Of a stretch of 64,000 nt of DNA, positions 8,736 through 20,400 are shown in pieces. Position 1 is the stretch's first letter, and the number at the start of each line of letters is the position of its first letter. Both the position numbers and the translations under genes were made by a program. The stretch is from Thereva unica (lineage: Eukaryota > Arthropoda > Insecta > Diptera > Therevidae): positions 76,455,720 through 76,519,719 of the forward strand of contig OX465283.1 of the NCBI GenBank assembly GCA_949987705.1, written 5' to 3'. The notes under the pieces were generated by a model. It had not been told where the DNA came from, did no database searches, and saw only the letters and a list, made by a program, of their open reading frames with translations.

Positions 8736-11229
8736 TGTTCAACAGCAAATTTCACCCAAGGTCGAGACCAAGGGGAACGGATTCATGGCATTAAATATGA
8801 TATTTTGCCAAGTTTCATGCAAATCGGCGATGGAATTAAAAAGTTATTAATGTTTAAAGTTTGGAACAAAAAAAAAATATTTATTGTGCGATTTAATCGG
8901 TTATTGGTATACTAGTTGAGAATAATTAATTGTGACTATTAACGTCAAAAAAAAAAAATTGTTTAAATAATTATTTAAATAAGTTTTGAATACGGAAATT
9001 TGTTAAAAATGTGAATAAAAAATTTAGTCCTTCTCGCCAGACAAGAATCTTCGTCAGGCTAGATTTAGGCGTCCATAATTTCTGGTTACTGGATAATTTA
9101 AAGATTCCTCCAAAAAGGAATTTACCCTACCTACTGGCAAAATTCTTACAATTTTAGGTCCTTTAGGACCGACCCAACAATCGGCAGCTCAACACCTCCG
9201 CTGCACAGTATTTGAAAAAGCTTATCGATCCCGAAAATTGCTCTTCACCTTAAGTTTTTCAGCCATTGGGGCCCTTTTTTACCGATTTGATGGCTGATCA
9301 TGTGGAAAAACCCCTATGAATAAAAATAGATTATTTCAAAAACAAAATTGAACATTTCGCCAAGGAACTGGTTCCTATTGAGTCCTGGCATGACGAATAA
9401 AAAATATTATCTAAAAATACACTTAGCAAATAAAATTTCCAATTCGCTTTCTCCAATCTCACAAAGGCGGCTGTAGTTGTGATAACTTAAGGATATTTTC
9501 GCAATTCGTTGTTTAAAATTCATTAGTATGAAAGGCGGCGCTCTTGAACTTCATTGCTTGAGTAATATTGTTGTGCATTTCGCTTTATACTGAGACGTGG
9601 TTTTCAGCTCCTTTGAATAAGAAATAAATCCAATTAGCCTTCAAAAGAATTTTCATTTTTAAACAAATTTCAATATGAGGCTTCTGGCGTAACGGGGAGC
9701 AAAATGGCAGAATAAATATAAAACGTCCTTTTGCCTACATCAAAAATTATATTCAAGATCAATAAACACTTAACAGACATACATAAATAAAAATCGATAG
9801 GTCCTTTAAACATGCGAATTGTAAATTGTGTATAAGGGAGAAAGAGGAAAACAAATCAAATTAAAGCAGACAAGGATTCTAGCAAAATTAAATGTCCTTC
9901 ATGGTCGAATAGGCGATGGCATTGATTGATTGAATTTCGAGGTCCATTTCGAAATTTTCTTCTCAGTACCTTTATCAGGAAAAAAGGAAGCTAAATTTTC
10001 CTGGCGGGGAGGGGGGCGGGTGGCGTTTGGGATTTTGAACGTTCCGATAAGAAGTAGGTGGGTTGGGGTGCGGGGGGAACTCAAGGTATGGTGTAAACAT
10101 CATGTCAGCCACCAGGGAATTAAGTTTTAGAAAGGACTTCTTGATAGTATGCTAAAATGTTGTTTCGGTTGCTGATGTTGTTGTTGTTGCTGTTGACGTT
10201 GTTGGTATTGTTGTTGCTGCTGCTTCTGCTGTTTTGCCCCCATGCCATGGAAAATTTGCTCCTCTATTGTCCCCTGTTTACTTATTCATCTCAGGTAGAT
10301 GTGATTTCACGTGGGACAAGATAAGATGTTGTAATTGAAAATACAATTCACAATTCCATTCAAGTCATTAAGATTTGTTGTAGAAAGGTAAAAGATGCTT
10401 TTGCCTACAACAAAAGTGTTCTTACCAAAAGATTAGGTTTCCTAGTATCAGAATAAATGACTTTTAAGTGACAATCATTTGCAGATTTCTTTAACATTTA
10501 TTTTGAAAAATAGTAAATTTATTCCATGAATGATTCCGAAAATAGATAGGATTTTAGGCATTTTACATTTCTGATTTGTTGCAAATTTTATTTTTTCACA
10601 ATCAGAATGGGAATGTTTATGGTAAGGGCTAGTGGTGCTGGTGTTAAGTAATTCTGAAGGTGAAAGTTTTTTTTTTACAGAAAGGAGATGGATTTTAGAA
10701 TAAAATTTACATTTATCTGCGTACTTAAACTGTCTAATAAACTTTCAGTTGGTGCAGTTTTATGTTACTTTAACGCTGGTATTTTACAGTTTGATTAATT
10801 TTGGTTTGGTCTTAAAATAACACCATTATTATTTACTAAAAGCAGTCTTAAGGCCCACATTCACGAGCGCTCTATTATGGCGCCACTTCATTAGCCCAGC
10901 AGCAGCTTGCAGCCTACCATGTGAGTGTTTTTTCATAAATCCTATAACTCTAGGCCACGTCTTCGTCTGAGGTTTTGCATGGCTTGGTGCCATTTGGATG
11001 GATGCACGCGTATGGAGTTCTTTATATTATTAATAAATTTTGCAATTCTATCAGGGTTGCTAAATGGGCATGAAAATTAATCTTCACACTCTTATTCGCT
11101 ATTTTAATATAAAGTTGGCATAAATAGCCATCCAACAATCGGTATGAGCAGGAAAAGGTGTCTTCTAAAAACCTGATTATGACAAATATTACAGCTGTTT
11201 TCCTGTTTGGTTTTATGGCCAATTTCGAA
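8736..11229. other. Long unassigned A+T-rich region
   Basis: No gene, element end or long repeat recognised apart from the trinucleotide tract at 10150-10245. A G-rich patch lies near 10005-10080. Open frames here are short and composition-driven. Confidence 0.4.
10150..10245 (-). repeat. TTG/CTG trinucleotide tract (polyQ if read on minus)
   Basis: The plus strand is a mix of TTG and CTG triplets. On the minus strand one frame gives Gln runs with a few Lys, Tyr, Arg and His, followed by a stop about 16 codons later. No start codon upstream of the short frame's GMG, and no convincing splice sites, were found. It is treated as a simple repeat, though a terminal polyQ exon on the minus strand cannot be excluded. 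Confidence 0.5.
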
Positions 11230-11580
11230 TCTCACCCAATCTCACTTAGGGGAGAGGGATGTTCTCGGCAAATATCACGTGATTTCTTTTCCTCAAAAAA
11301 TAGTGTAAAATCGCGAGAAAAATGGGTTAAATTAAGTAAAACATGTTTCTCCACTAAAGACCCCCATTCACGTACAGGCCGTGGCCTGTCAGGACAGGTC
11401 CGCAGGTACGATCCGATGAAGGCCACACATTACTCAGTCTAATTTACACTGACCCGCGAAAAGGCCCTTAGATTGTAGAACTACAGAAAGGGCCCTCGCC
11501 GAATATAAAATTGCGCTAAACGCTCACCCTAAAATCGCAAAAATCGCCTCTCAAAATTTATGGACGACCCCTTTAGAGGA
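11230..11580 (-). repeat. Dispersed repeat shared with 23360-23660
   Basis: The reverse complement matches 23360-23660 in several blocks: GGTCTTTAGTGGAGAAACATG, TTACTTAATTTA, CACGTGATRTTTGCCGAGA and TTAATGGACGACCCC-like runs. Central spacers differ and contain short palindromic GGCC-rich sequence. One copy sits inside the element at 22372-23906, so this is probably part of the same family. Confidence 0.6.
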
Positions 11581-11787
11581 AGCACGGCCTTTTGGTATTC
11601 GGACGGTTCAAAATCGAAATGTTTTTTTTTGTTTTACAACGGTCTAGCACCACTTTTGTGATGAGGCGGTGTCAGCTTGGCTAGGGGCCCCTATATTAGG
11701 CAGCATCTTCGTGAGAGAATTTTCTGCCGTGCTCATCAATAGCACCCCTAAGTTGACTTCGGTCAGTCATCACTCCCAAAGACCTAA

Positions 11788-12998
11788 TAGCCCCGTCATT
11801 AAAGCGAAAAAAACGGCAGATATTGTTATAAAATTGTACAGCAAACTGCTTACACTACTACTTCAGGAGTATCTCATAGATTACTAAAACCAAAAAACCA
11901 GCCAAAATATACTCATGTAGAATTGTTTAAACAATGATTAGCAACAAAAATGGGTACTTTTTCCGTTTTTGGCGTATACAATAAAAAGTACTGGATGAAT
12001 CACGTTGCTCCCAACAGGATATTTGTAGAGAATTGAAAACCCTACAAAATGGGTTTTTCTAGACCACGATAGGACAATTTATCGGCGAGAAAAGCTAGAA
12101 AACCCCTTACAAAGGCAATTTTCAATATTAGGGTATGATTTTTTGAGCCATGATAGGCTGGTACATATACTTTAAACTGCCGAAAGATGAAATTTGTCGC
12201 ATGTATAGTTTCTGCATAATTGCAGTATAAACAAAATAGACCCTAATCTTGCACATTGCGCCATTATCAGCAGAGTGGCCCGATTGAAGTTTCTGAAAGT
12301 ATAGGCTAGGGGCTACGATTTGTCTATCTCACATTTTAATATAAGTTTGGAGAACAGTGCTAAAGATGCTTCTGAAAATGGCGCATAGGGCGAACATTCT
12401 AATTCGAGAAGTTTCGAGGTAGCGGTGGCGGGGTATAAAGCAACGAAGGAGGCGTTAGGCCGGCGACATACTAAAGCTTCATATTCAACTTTTCGCCACT
12501 ATTGCTTGAAGATAAATGGAGCAAAGCAGCATGTGACGATTTGTTCCATATAAAAAAAGTGAAATATGTAGCTAATAAGCATGTGAAGCTTCGTGCATTT
12601 TTGCACGATGTACCAGCCTATTATGTCTCAAAAAATTATACCCTAATATTGCAAATTAACAGAGGTATGAGTTTTTGAAAAAAATTGCCTTTTTAAGGGG
12701 TTTTCTAGCTTTTCTCGCCGAAAAATTGTCCAATCGTGGTCTAGCAAAACCCATTTTGTAGGGTTTTCAATTCTCTACAAATATCCTGTTGGGAGCAACG
12801 TGATTCATCCGGTACTTTTTTACGCCAAAAACGGAAAAAGTACCCATTTTGTTGCTAATTATTGTTTAAACAATTCCACATGAGTAAATTTTGGCTGGTT
12901 TTTTGGTTTTAGTAATCTTTGAGATACTTCTGAAGTAGTAGTGTAAGCAGTTTGCTGTACAATTTTATAACACGAAAAAATCTCTAATGACTGGTCTA
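11788..12998. mobile_element. Foldback element, TAG...CTA ends, TSD TAA
   Basis: Two arms of about 380-390 bp (11788-12170 and 12607-12998) are inverted copies. They share CCGTCATTA-like ends, then GTTATAAAATTGTACAGC, the AACAGGATATTTGTAGAGAA block and the TTTTCTAGCTTTTCTCGC region. The termini are TAGCCCCGTCATTA and the complement of TAGACCAGTCATTA. TAA lies on each side (11785-11787 and 12999-13001). The loop of about 440 bp has no open frame of note. Confidence 0.8.
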
Positions 12999-13025
12999 TA
13001 AATGCAGGCTGGGATCGGATGCCCT

Positions 13026-14742
13026 GCACTGCAAATCCCAGAGTATTTTTTTCGTGTGAATTTAACACACTACACACTTCATAAGCGTGTAAATTCAGTT
13101 AATCGTGTTAAAATATTGCATAAACCGTGTTAAAATAATACGGGTAAAAAGCCGTACGTGTAAAAGTCATAGGTACACATTCAGCGAATAATATTTTTTT
13201 CACGCTAGAGAAATTGAAACGTTTCATAGTTTTACGTTTTAAACGTGTGAAAAACATTATGTATCATTTCACACCCTTCGCGTCCTACACACATACCTCC
13301 AATATATTAGGAGGTACGCTCTAGTACCGGCGAACTTCCGACCTCTTTTTACAGTCAGTTGGTAACATGAAGGCGGCGAGAGAAGACATTACGGTGTGGA
13401 TTTTTCTAGGTTTCTTCTTCTTCTTCGATGGCTCTACAGCCCAATTCGAGCCTTGGCCTCCGTCAGCGTCTTCCTCCAAACGTCTACTCCGCAGCTTGTC
13501 TCCAATTTCGTATATTGAGCAGTTTTGCTGTATCGGCCTTAACATTGTCTTCTCACCTTGACCGTGGTTTGCCAACTGGTCTTCTGCCATCTGGTAGCAT
13601 AGGTACAGTGCTCTTTTTGGTATCCTTGAGTCATCCATTCTTTGGACATGACCGGCCCAACGTAAACGTAGTAGCTTAGCATGTGTCGAGAATTTACACT
13701 CTTTGTACAATTCGTGATTGTAGCGTATTCTCCATGCATTGTCTTCATTGATTGGGCCGTATATCCTTCGGAGAACCTGCCTCTGAAATATATCCAACTC
13801 GGCGGATTTCTGGGAGATACTCCATGTTTCACATCCATACTAGCTACTGTACTTATGATGGTTTTGTAGATTCTTATTTTGGTGTTTCTGTGGATGTCTC
13901 TGGATTTCATTACTGGCGGAGTGGGAAGTGTGTTCTGTTTGCGGCGTTTATTCTTAGTTGCACGTCTATCGTTTCATCGTTGTCTTCGCTGTCTGTGGAC
14001 CCCAGGTAGTTAAATTCGTTTACCCGTTCGAAGTTATGTTCACCCCAGGTGGTGTTGTGGTTTCTTCTTCTTCTTTCCACCCTTGGCTGAATTAGAATTT
14101 TACTTTTTTCTGCATTTACTTGCAGTGCTAGGTCTTTTTCTCCCTCTTCTAATTCCGTAAAAATTTCTCTAAGGTATGACAGTGATCTTGCAAGGCAGTT
14201 TATATCGTCGGCATATCCTGCCTACTGTTTAGATTTGTTAAGCGAATTACTCCTTCTAGGCAAAGATTAAATAGCATGGGTGCCAGCCCATCGCCCTGCT
14301 TTAAGCCTTGCTTGACTGGGAAGGACTCCGTCAATTCTCCTTGTATTCTGACTGCATACCTTGTGTTTTCCATGGTCATTTTTGTTTATTTATCTATCTT
14401 TGGGGGGATGTTTAGGTCCAACATTGTCGCGCACATTTGCTCCCTGTCGATGCTGTGGTATTCTTGTTTAAAGTCGATGAAGAGTTGATACACGTCGATG
14501 TTGTACTCCCAGAATTTTCGGAGGATTCGCTTTATTGAAAAAAGGCGAGGAGGCTAAAAAATCTTTACTCACACAACCTTCATAGTAACACATATTTGGT
14601 TTGTTTAAAATACACGCATTAAGTGTGTTAAAGTACACTTTTAGCGTGTTAAATTAACACATTTTAAATGCATAAATGGTGACTACACGATTTTACGCGC
14701 TAAATGCTTGTTAAAATCACACACTTGGGTTTGCAGTGCGTC
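13026..14742 (+). mobile_element. AACACG-rich element with GCACTGCAAA ends, split by an insertion
   Basis: Left part 13026-13315 and right part about 14570-14742 together correspond to the copy at 7141-7475. The outermost 16 bp are inverted copies (GCACTGCAAATCCCAG and GCACTGCAAACCCAAG) with two mismatches. Between them lies minus-strand non-LTR DNA (13420-14560), so that fragment inserted into this element. I could not define a clear duplication at either junction. Confidence 0.65.
13420..14560 (-). pseudogene. RTE-like non-LTR fragment (RT and C-terminal domain)
   Basis: Minus-strand reading gives RT blocks near 14200-14480 (SIDREQMCA, a KQGDGLAPMLFN-like box, LNLCLEGVIR). Further down is the C-terminal region: a CETW-like box near 13820 disrupted by a shift, FQRQVLRRIYGP, KLLRLRWAGHVQRM and KRALY. 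Many stops and shifts are present and no YADD box survives. Part of the same family is found at 46975-47370. This one is truncated at its 5' end. Confidence 0.75.
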
Positions 14743-14749
14743 ATCTACT

Positions 14750-14960
14750 TTCACCGCTATGGTCATGGTTTAGACACATTTACAAGTTTAAATTTCGCAC
14801 TTTCGAGCACTCAAGCTTTCAAGCTCGGTTTACATGACAAGCACTCGAGCCGATCACAAAAATCTTTTTTATCGACTCCAGTCGAGCTGCTTGCGTTTAC
14901 ATTTGTACTTGAAGTACGCTTCAATTAAGCTTCAAGCTGTCATGGAAACGCACTAATAGC
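14750..14960. repeat. TTCAAGCTT-rich inverted-repeat relic
   Basis: Contains GAAGTACGCTTCAATTAAGC-like sequence and mirrored CTTCAAGC/GCTTGAAG motifs, resembling the interior of the MITE at 17499-17638 (CTTGAAGTCGGCTTCAAG). The ends are not resolved. Confidence 0.4.
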
Positions 14961-15176
14961 TCTCGAAAAAACTGACATTTGTCGGAAAAAAACGAATTTC
15001 GGCGTATCATAGTTGTAAGGGTCAATAATACTCGTTATATTCAAAATTATTTACAACGTCTTCGCTCGATTGGGGAAGAACATCTGAACTTTTCATATAT
15101 TGACCTGCGCTGTTCTCTATTTATTCGCCTACTGGACAGCTACTCTGGTTATATCACTCTACTACTCTGGTGCTTA

Positions 15177-15951
15177 TAGTTCAGTCAATCTGGCAAATGG
15201 ATCTTGGAAAATCAAACAATTGGATGAAACTTGGTGGAGTAGGTAGGAAGTGATGTTAGAAAGTGACCTTGCTGAAGGCCGCCTGATACTCGTGTGCGTT
15301 TTTGAAAAAACTCAAAAAAACTTCAAAAAATATTTTGAAATGGATTTATCTCGAAAACTAAGGATCTTACAAACAAATGTTTCAAATAAAAAATGTAGAG
15401 GACATCGTTATCTACATTTTTTGTCATTGGTGCAACATTGTACAACAAAAAGTGTGCGCAGTAGGTGGCGCTAAAGTGCTCAAAAAAGGGTTTTTCACCC
15501 TTTTCACCCTTAAATTTTATTTTTTCAGCTACAATCCAAATGGGAAAATTGTTCCTTTCAAAATTACGAACAACTTTTATTTAAACATTTTTTTCATACG
15601 ACTTACCGTTTCAGAGCAGCAGCTTGATGAAGTATGGAAATCCCAATATTACGCTTGCACAAAGTATAAAGACAAGCAAAGTGCATATAAAAGATGTAAA
15701 TTTTTACGATAACGATGTCCTCTACATTTTTTATTTGAAACATTTGTTTGTAAGATCCTTAGTTTTCGAGATAAATCCATTTCAAAAAATTTTTTAAGTT
15801 TTTTTGAGTTTTTTCAAAAACGCACACGAGTATCAGGCGGCCTTCAGCAAGGTCACTTTCTAACATCACTTCCTACCTACTCCACCAAGTTTCATCCAAT
15901 TGTTTGATTTTCCAAGCAGACGCCTTTTTTTTCGCCAGATTGACTGAACTA
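15177..15951. mobile_element. Foldback element, TAGTTC...GAACTA ends, TSD TTA
   Basis: Terminal inverted repeats begin TAGTTCAGTCAATCTGGC. The arms run about 230-240 bp inwards (15177-15410 and 15707-15951), with one arm carrying a short extra A-rich/GGCGTCTGC piece. TTA is duplicated at 15174-15176 and 15952-15954. The shared arm sequence includes CAATTGGATGAAACTTGGTG and GGATCTTACAAACAAATGTT. The short open frames crossing it mirror each other because of the arms and are not genes. Confidence 0.8.
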
Positions 15952-16083
15952 TTAGTTCTACACGGATTGGATACTAATTCCTACATAAATATATGTCTCA
16001 AACGCCAACTATGATACGCTGAATATTGATTCGCTTTTTCAGTTTCAAGGTCATTTGTTACTTCAAGCGCCAACCATGATCAG

Positions 16084-16435
16084 GGCCAGTATTAACCGGG
16101 GCACATGTTTATCTTCCTTATCGCTTCGTTTGAGTATATTTCGATTTCGTCAAGTCGCTTTCCTACTAGAGCGACCCCGATGTTATCGGTGAACCAAATA
16201 GCGACCGTTTTTCGCGCGAGTCGTAGCGCCATTACTAGGAAGGAGTCTTGGGTCTTATACTCCCTTACTACATCAGTGGAGTGTCCTATCTACAAGGCAT
16301 TTCACCGCAAAAGGGCACAAAATACTTCGGTGTATCCAGCTTTATCAACGCCTCGACGATCTTGCGAAATATCCATGGCCCTTAGCACTACCCCCACTGT
16401 TTTGCAGACTAAGGTACCTACTCACCTGTTATGAT
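16084..16435 (-). pseudogene. Short reverse-transcriptase relic (ADD-box region)
   Basis: On the minus strand the peptide TVAIWFTDNIGVALVGKRL followed by DEIEIYSNEAIRK resembles the segment around the catalytic YADD/FADD box of R1/Jockey-like RTs, which usually reads FADDIAVVVV..., then a helix with EA/AIRK. Here FADD has become FTDN. Only about 110 codons remain, with a frameshift or stop near 16305. The assignment rests on this local likeness. Confidence 0.4.
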
Positions 16436-16822
16436 GTTGAATAAAAGACCGTATCTTTATTCCATCTTAACTTTATTATATGTATAATCCTAACCTACGA
16501 GTTAATGCTAACCGCTTGCGGACTTAACTTCAAGTGCCGTACAATTCTAAATTTCTGATACTCTTTACTGACAGTGTTACCATGGTAGTATACAGACTTA
16601 TTTTATCACTTATCTCTAACAATTGTGTATGTATGATAGTGTAATACATATACAACATCACCAACCAGGTATATACTTGTATTAATAGAGCTCCAAATAG
16701 CTACAACATCATTCACCTGAGCCCGTGGGTTTTTGGGGTCGCTGAATTCGAATCTGACAATATTTTTTCGAAAAACAAAATGGCGGATCCAATATGGCGC
16801 ATATGGTATTAATTCAAACACA
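16436..16822. other. Unassigned sequence left of the copia element
   Basis: Contains TTTTTGGGGTCGCTGAATTC near 16730, closely similar to the sequence just right of the copia element at 21697 (TTTTTGGGGTCGCTGCTTAC) and to repeats at 51312-51600. The flanks of the copia element therefore come from one repeat family. Confidence 0.45.
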
Positions 16823-16988
16823 ATTAAAGTTATTTTAATTTATCGATTTTATTTTGATACGTTCCTACTGGTAGCAAAACGAATAATGATAATTTTGTTT
16901 TTTCACATAAAATGTAAACTTAGATTTTATTCCATGTCTACCAGATTTATGAAACTAATCGGCAAGTGAATTTCATTAAATTCCAACA
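16823..16988 (-). repeat. 3' LTR of the copia element
   Basis: About 166 bp, almost identical to 21530-21696 (single-base differences such as GTTCC/GTTTC, ATGTAA/ATCTAA, GTCTACC/GCCTACC). In minus orientation it begins TGTTGGAATTTAATG just after the polypurine tract. The outer boundary near 16823 is uncertain by a few bases because the final CA is not evident. Confidence 0.8.
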
Positions 16989-17498
16989 CGCCCCCTCAAA
17001 AATCGATTAAATCGATTTACAAAACAATTTAGTTTTAAAATAGGGATACATTCTATTATTTTTTCATTTCTGGGAAATTACTTATGACCCAACATTTGTT
17101 GCAAAGGATTGGGAAAACCCAGAAAAACCCAACCAGGCCATTTAAAAATTAGCAATACATTTAAACAAAAATTAAATATTATTTTAAACCTATCTTATCT
17201 CTAAATTCCAAGAATTTTACTGCCGATAATGGTTTAGTAAATGCATCTGCTTGTTGATCACCTGTAGGAATATATATTATTTAAGTTTGATTACATTATT
17301 ATTTATTTGCTCTCGAGAAAAATGGTATTTTATATCTATATGTTTTGATCTTTTGTGATTTGTCGGGTTATTTGCTATACTTATACATCCATTATTGTCT
17401 TCATATATTATGATTGGCTTAGATATACATAAGTTTATACTTTTTGCCAATGACTTTAACCAAATAGCTTCTTTAACACCTTCAAAAAGTGCCATATA

Positions 17499-17638
17499 TA
17501 CTATGATTACATGCATACTTGAAGTCGGCTTCAAGTAGACTTGAAAATCATGTAACCTCAGATCGACTTCAAATCAAGAGCATTTAACTGTCAGTTCAAG
17601 TTCAAGTCAAGTCCTCAGTCCGGCATGTAATCGTAGTA
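17499..17638. mobile_element. 140-bp MITE in copia RNase H, TSD ATA
   Basis: Inverted ends TACTAYGATTACATGC, with internal CTTGAAG/CTTCAAG palindromes. ATA flanks both ends (17496-17498 and 17639-17641). Taking out the element plus one ATA brings the RNase H frame back into register across the site, which confirms the boundaries. Confidence 0.85.
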
Positions 17639-18239
17639 ATATTCTGCTTCAGTAGATGAGGTTGCTACTGATGCTTGTTTTTTTAGTATTCCAGCAAATT
17701 GTGCATTCCTCTAATAATTTAAATAAGTAGCCTGTTGTACTCTTCTTATCATTTACTTCACTACCTCCCCAATCAGAATCCACATAGCCCGTTAAAATAT
17801 CATTGTAATCATTTTTTATACAATATGTTAATTTCAAGTCAACAGAGCCTTTTAAATATCTTAGTACCCTTTTTAAATTTTTCCAAAGCTCTTTATTATT
17901 TTTATTTGCGTATCTACTCAAGAGATTTATTGCACACATAAGTCGGGGCGAGTACATATCATTATCTACATCAAACATCCAATAAGACTCTGACATGGTG
18001 ATTCGTGGTTCTCGTTTGAATTTAATTCTGTAAAATTTAATTTAATTGGCAAAAGGTGTACTAACAGGTTTACTGTCATACATATTAAATTTTTTCAGGA
18101 CTGTTTCTATGTAAGAGCTTTGACTTAAAGTAATTTTGTTGTTACTCCAATTTCAATTCTAATTCCTAGAAATAATTTTATTTCTTTTAAATCTGTCATA
18201 GAAAATTTTTTCATTAAATAGTTTTTAAATCTATTCATT

Positions 18240-18533
18240 GGGCGCATCCAGCGTACTCAGCAGCTGAGCAGCGGCTAAGCGCTGAGCTCATTGGATGGTT
18301 AGCTGAACTAAGCAGCTTAGCTCAGCGGCTGGCAAATTTCTCAGCGTAAAAATTTTATTCTAAGTAGCTCAGCGGTAGTGAATTGAAGTTATATAAATTA
18401 GAAAAAAAAATTTAGTTGTCAAAATAATTTCTAACTCAGATCCCATCCAGCCGACAGACATCGCTGAGTTACTTTTTTGCGCTGTGCTGTTCAGCTAAGC
18501 GGCTTTTCCGCTGAGTGCGCTGGATGCGCCCAT
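18240..18533. mobile_element. 294-bp MITE in copia RT, TSD ATT
   Basis: Terminal inverted repeat GGGCGCATCCAGCGYACTCAGC on both ends; GC-rich CAGC/GCTG palindromes inside. ATT lies on each side (18237-18239 and 18534-18536), and removing the insertion plus one ATT reconnects the RT frame. A 3-bp TSD and GGGC ends fit PIF/Harbinger-type MITEs. Confidence 0.88.
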
Positions 18534-19155
18534 TGTATCTATATTCTCAGTGATAATCACTAAATCATCAACATAGAGTACAGTATAAATATTTCCTGAA
18601 ACATGGCCTCTATCTAAAATATGAATGCAGTAGTCGACAGGTGAATTTATAAATCCTTTTTCTAGCAAAGCCTTTTGAAATTTTTTGAACCAACACCTTG
18701 CTGACTGTTTCAAACCATAAATGGCTTTGTTTAATTTACAAACATAATTATTAATATTTTTTATGCCTTCTGGAGCTTTCATATAAATTTCTTCTTTTAA
18801 GATACCATTTAAAAATGCAGTTTTTACATCCATATGATGTAAATATTAATAACTTATATTGATTTGCAAAAGCTACCATTAATCGAAAACTTGTTATTCT
18901 AGCAACTGGGGCAAAAGTGGAATCATAGTCTACTAAATATTCTTGTGTAAATCCACGTGCAACAAGACGTGCCTTATATTTCATTAGATTTCCAAATTCA
19001 TCATTTTTAATTGAACACACCCACTTGCAATCTACGATATTTTTATCTTTTGGCTTTGGTACTAAAGACTAAGTGTTATTAACTAACAATGAGTTAATTT
19101 CTTCATTTATAGCATGCATCCATTTTTCTTTATCGTCTCTAGCTTCGATTTCTCT

Positions 19156-20400
19156 TTAGGATTGAGGAATTCTATACATAATGGATTGTGCACTGAAAAT
19201 ATAATTAAATTTTGAATCTAATTCATTATAAGAAATAGGAGGAAGATTTTTAATCCTTGCACTTTTTCTTGGTTGAAAATTAAGGGTTCTTTCTGTATCA
19301 TCATGAGATGACAAAGCATTGTCTACTTCTAGATCATTAGGCTCGTTATCTTTTTTTAACCTCTTAACAAATTTTTCTTTTGTTTTCAGTTCCACCTCAT
19401 CTGATTTAACATTATCAGATTTTTTATCTATAACCATGTGTTCAATTCCACCAATTGAACTTCTTTCTACTGATTTTGACCTAATGTCAGATGCATCAGT
19501 TTCATTGTAGGAATTTTTACAACTAATTCCTTTCAATGTCAATACTGGTCTGGTTTTCATGAAATTTTTTTCATCGAATATAACATCTCTTACAATTATA
19601 AATCTTTCATGTTCTACATCCTAATAGCCAACTAATATACACTTCCAAGACTTTTCATCAAATTTTGCTCTCCTCGTTTTATTATGAACATAAGCAGTTG
19701 AACCAAAAATTCTTAAAAATTTTATTTGAGGCTTTTTGTTATGCCATAATTCGTAAGGTGTTTTATTTCCTTTTATGGCTTTCGTTGGATATAAGTTAAT
19801 TAAGTAAGTAGCAGTTAATATACTTTCTCCCCAAAATATTTTCTCCAATTTAGCACCGGTTAACATAGTGCGAGCCTTTTCTGTTAATGTCCTGATCATT
19901 CGTTCTGACACTCCATTTAATTGAGGAGTATGTGGAACTGTCAAATGATAACTTATGCCCTTCTGTATACAATACTCCCTCATCTCATCCGACAAATATT
20001 CTCCCCCATTATCACAATATAAATATACCAATTTCAGATTAAAATGAGATTCGCTCTTAGCAACAAAATCTTTAAAAACTATAAAAACATCAGATTTAAA
20101 CTTGATTAAATATGTAACACAGTAATGTGTATATTGATCTATGAAGATCACAAAATAATTTTTATTATCTATAGTTGGAGGAGTCACTGGACCAGCGACA
20201 TCAGAATGTACAATAAATAATGGTCGCATGCTCCTTGTCTTTATTTTTATTGAAAGGTAATTTTGCTTGTTTTCCATGTATGCAAGCTTCACATATATCA
20301 TCATTTGTATGTATATTTCTAATATACTTAACATCATTAACCATTTGATCATTTTGTAATTTCAAAAAATTAAACTTGCTTATATGACCTAGCCGTTGAT
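19156..20400 (-). pseudogene. Copia integrase region
   Basis: Minus-strand frames 20352-19621 and 19560-19156 are in the same register, separated by an in-frame stop near 19621. Seen are the integrase core with VHSDVAGP (first Asp), YCDNGGEYLS (second Asp) and LNGVSERMIRTL (catalytic Glu), then FGSTAYVHNK and WKCILVGY. The second frame is the hydrophilic linker towards RT (FDEKNFMKTRPV..., PRKSARIKNLPPISY). The Cys-containing pre-integrase part near 20300-20400 is out of frame. Confidence 0.88.

Larger units (their letters stand above)
17277..19150 (-). pseudogene. Copia reverse transcriptase and RNase H remains
   Basis: Minus-strand pieces: KARLVARGFTQ.YLVDYDSTFAPV (19020 side), then after a shift MDVKTAFLNGILKEEIYM, KLNKAIYGLKQSARCWFKK and the YVDD box in VLYVDDLVI (about 18560). 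The frame is cut by the MITE at 18240-18533 and resumes with a MNRFKNYL-type RT end. It then continues through YWMFDVDN and GYVDSDWGG (RNase H, 17996-17649), the second MITE, and YMALFEGVKEAIWLKSL with KHIDIKYHFSRE (17534-17277). Stops and shifts make it non-functional. Confidence 0.88.
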
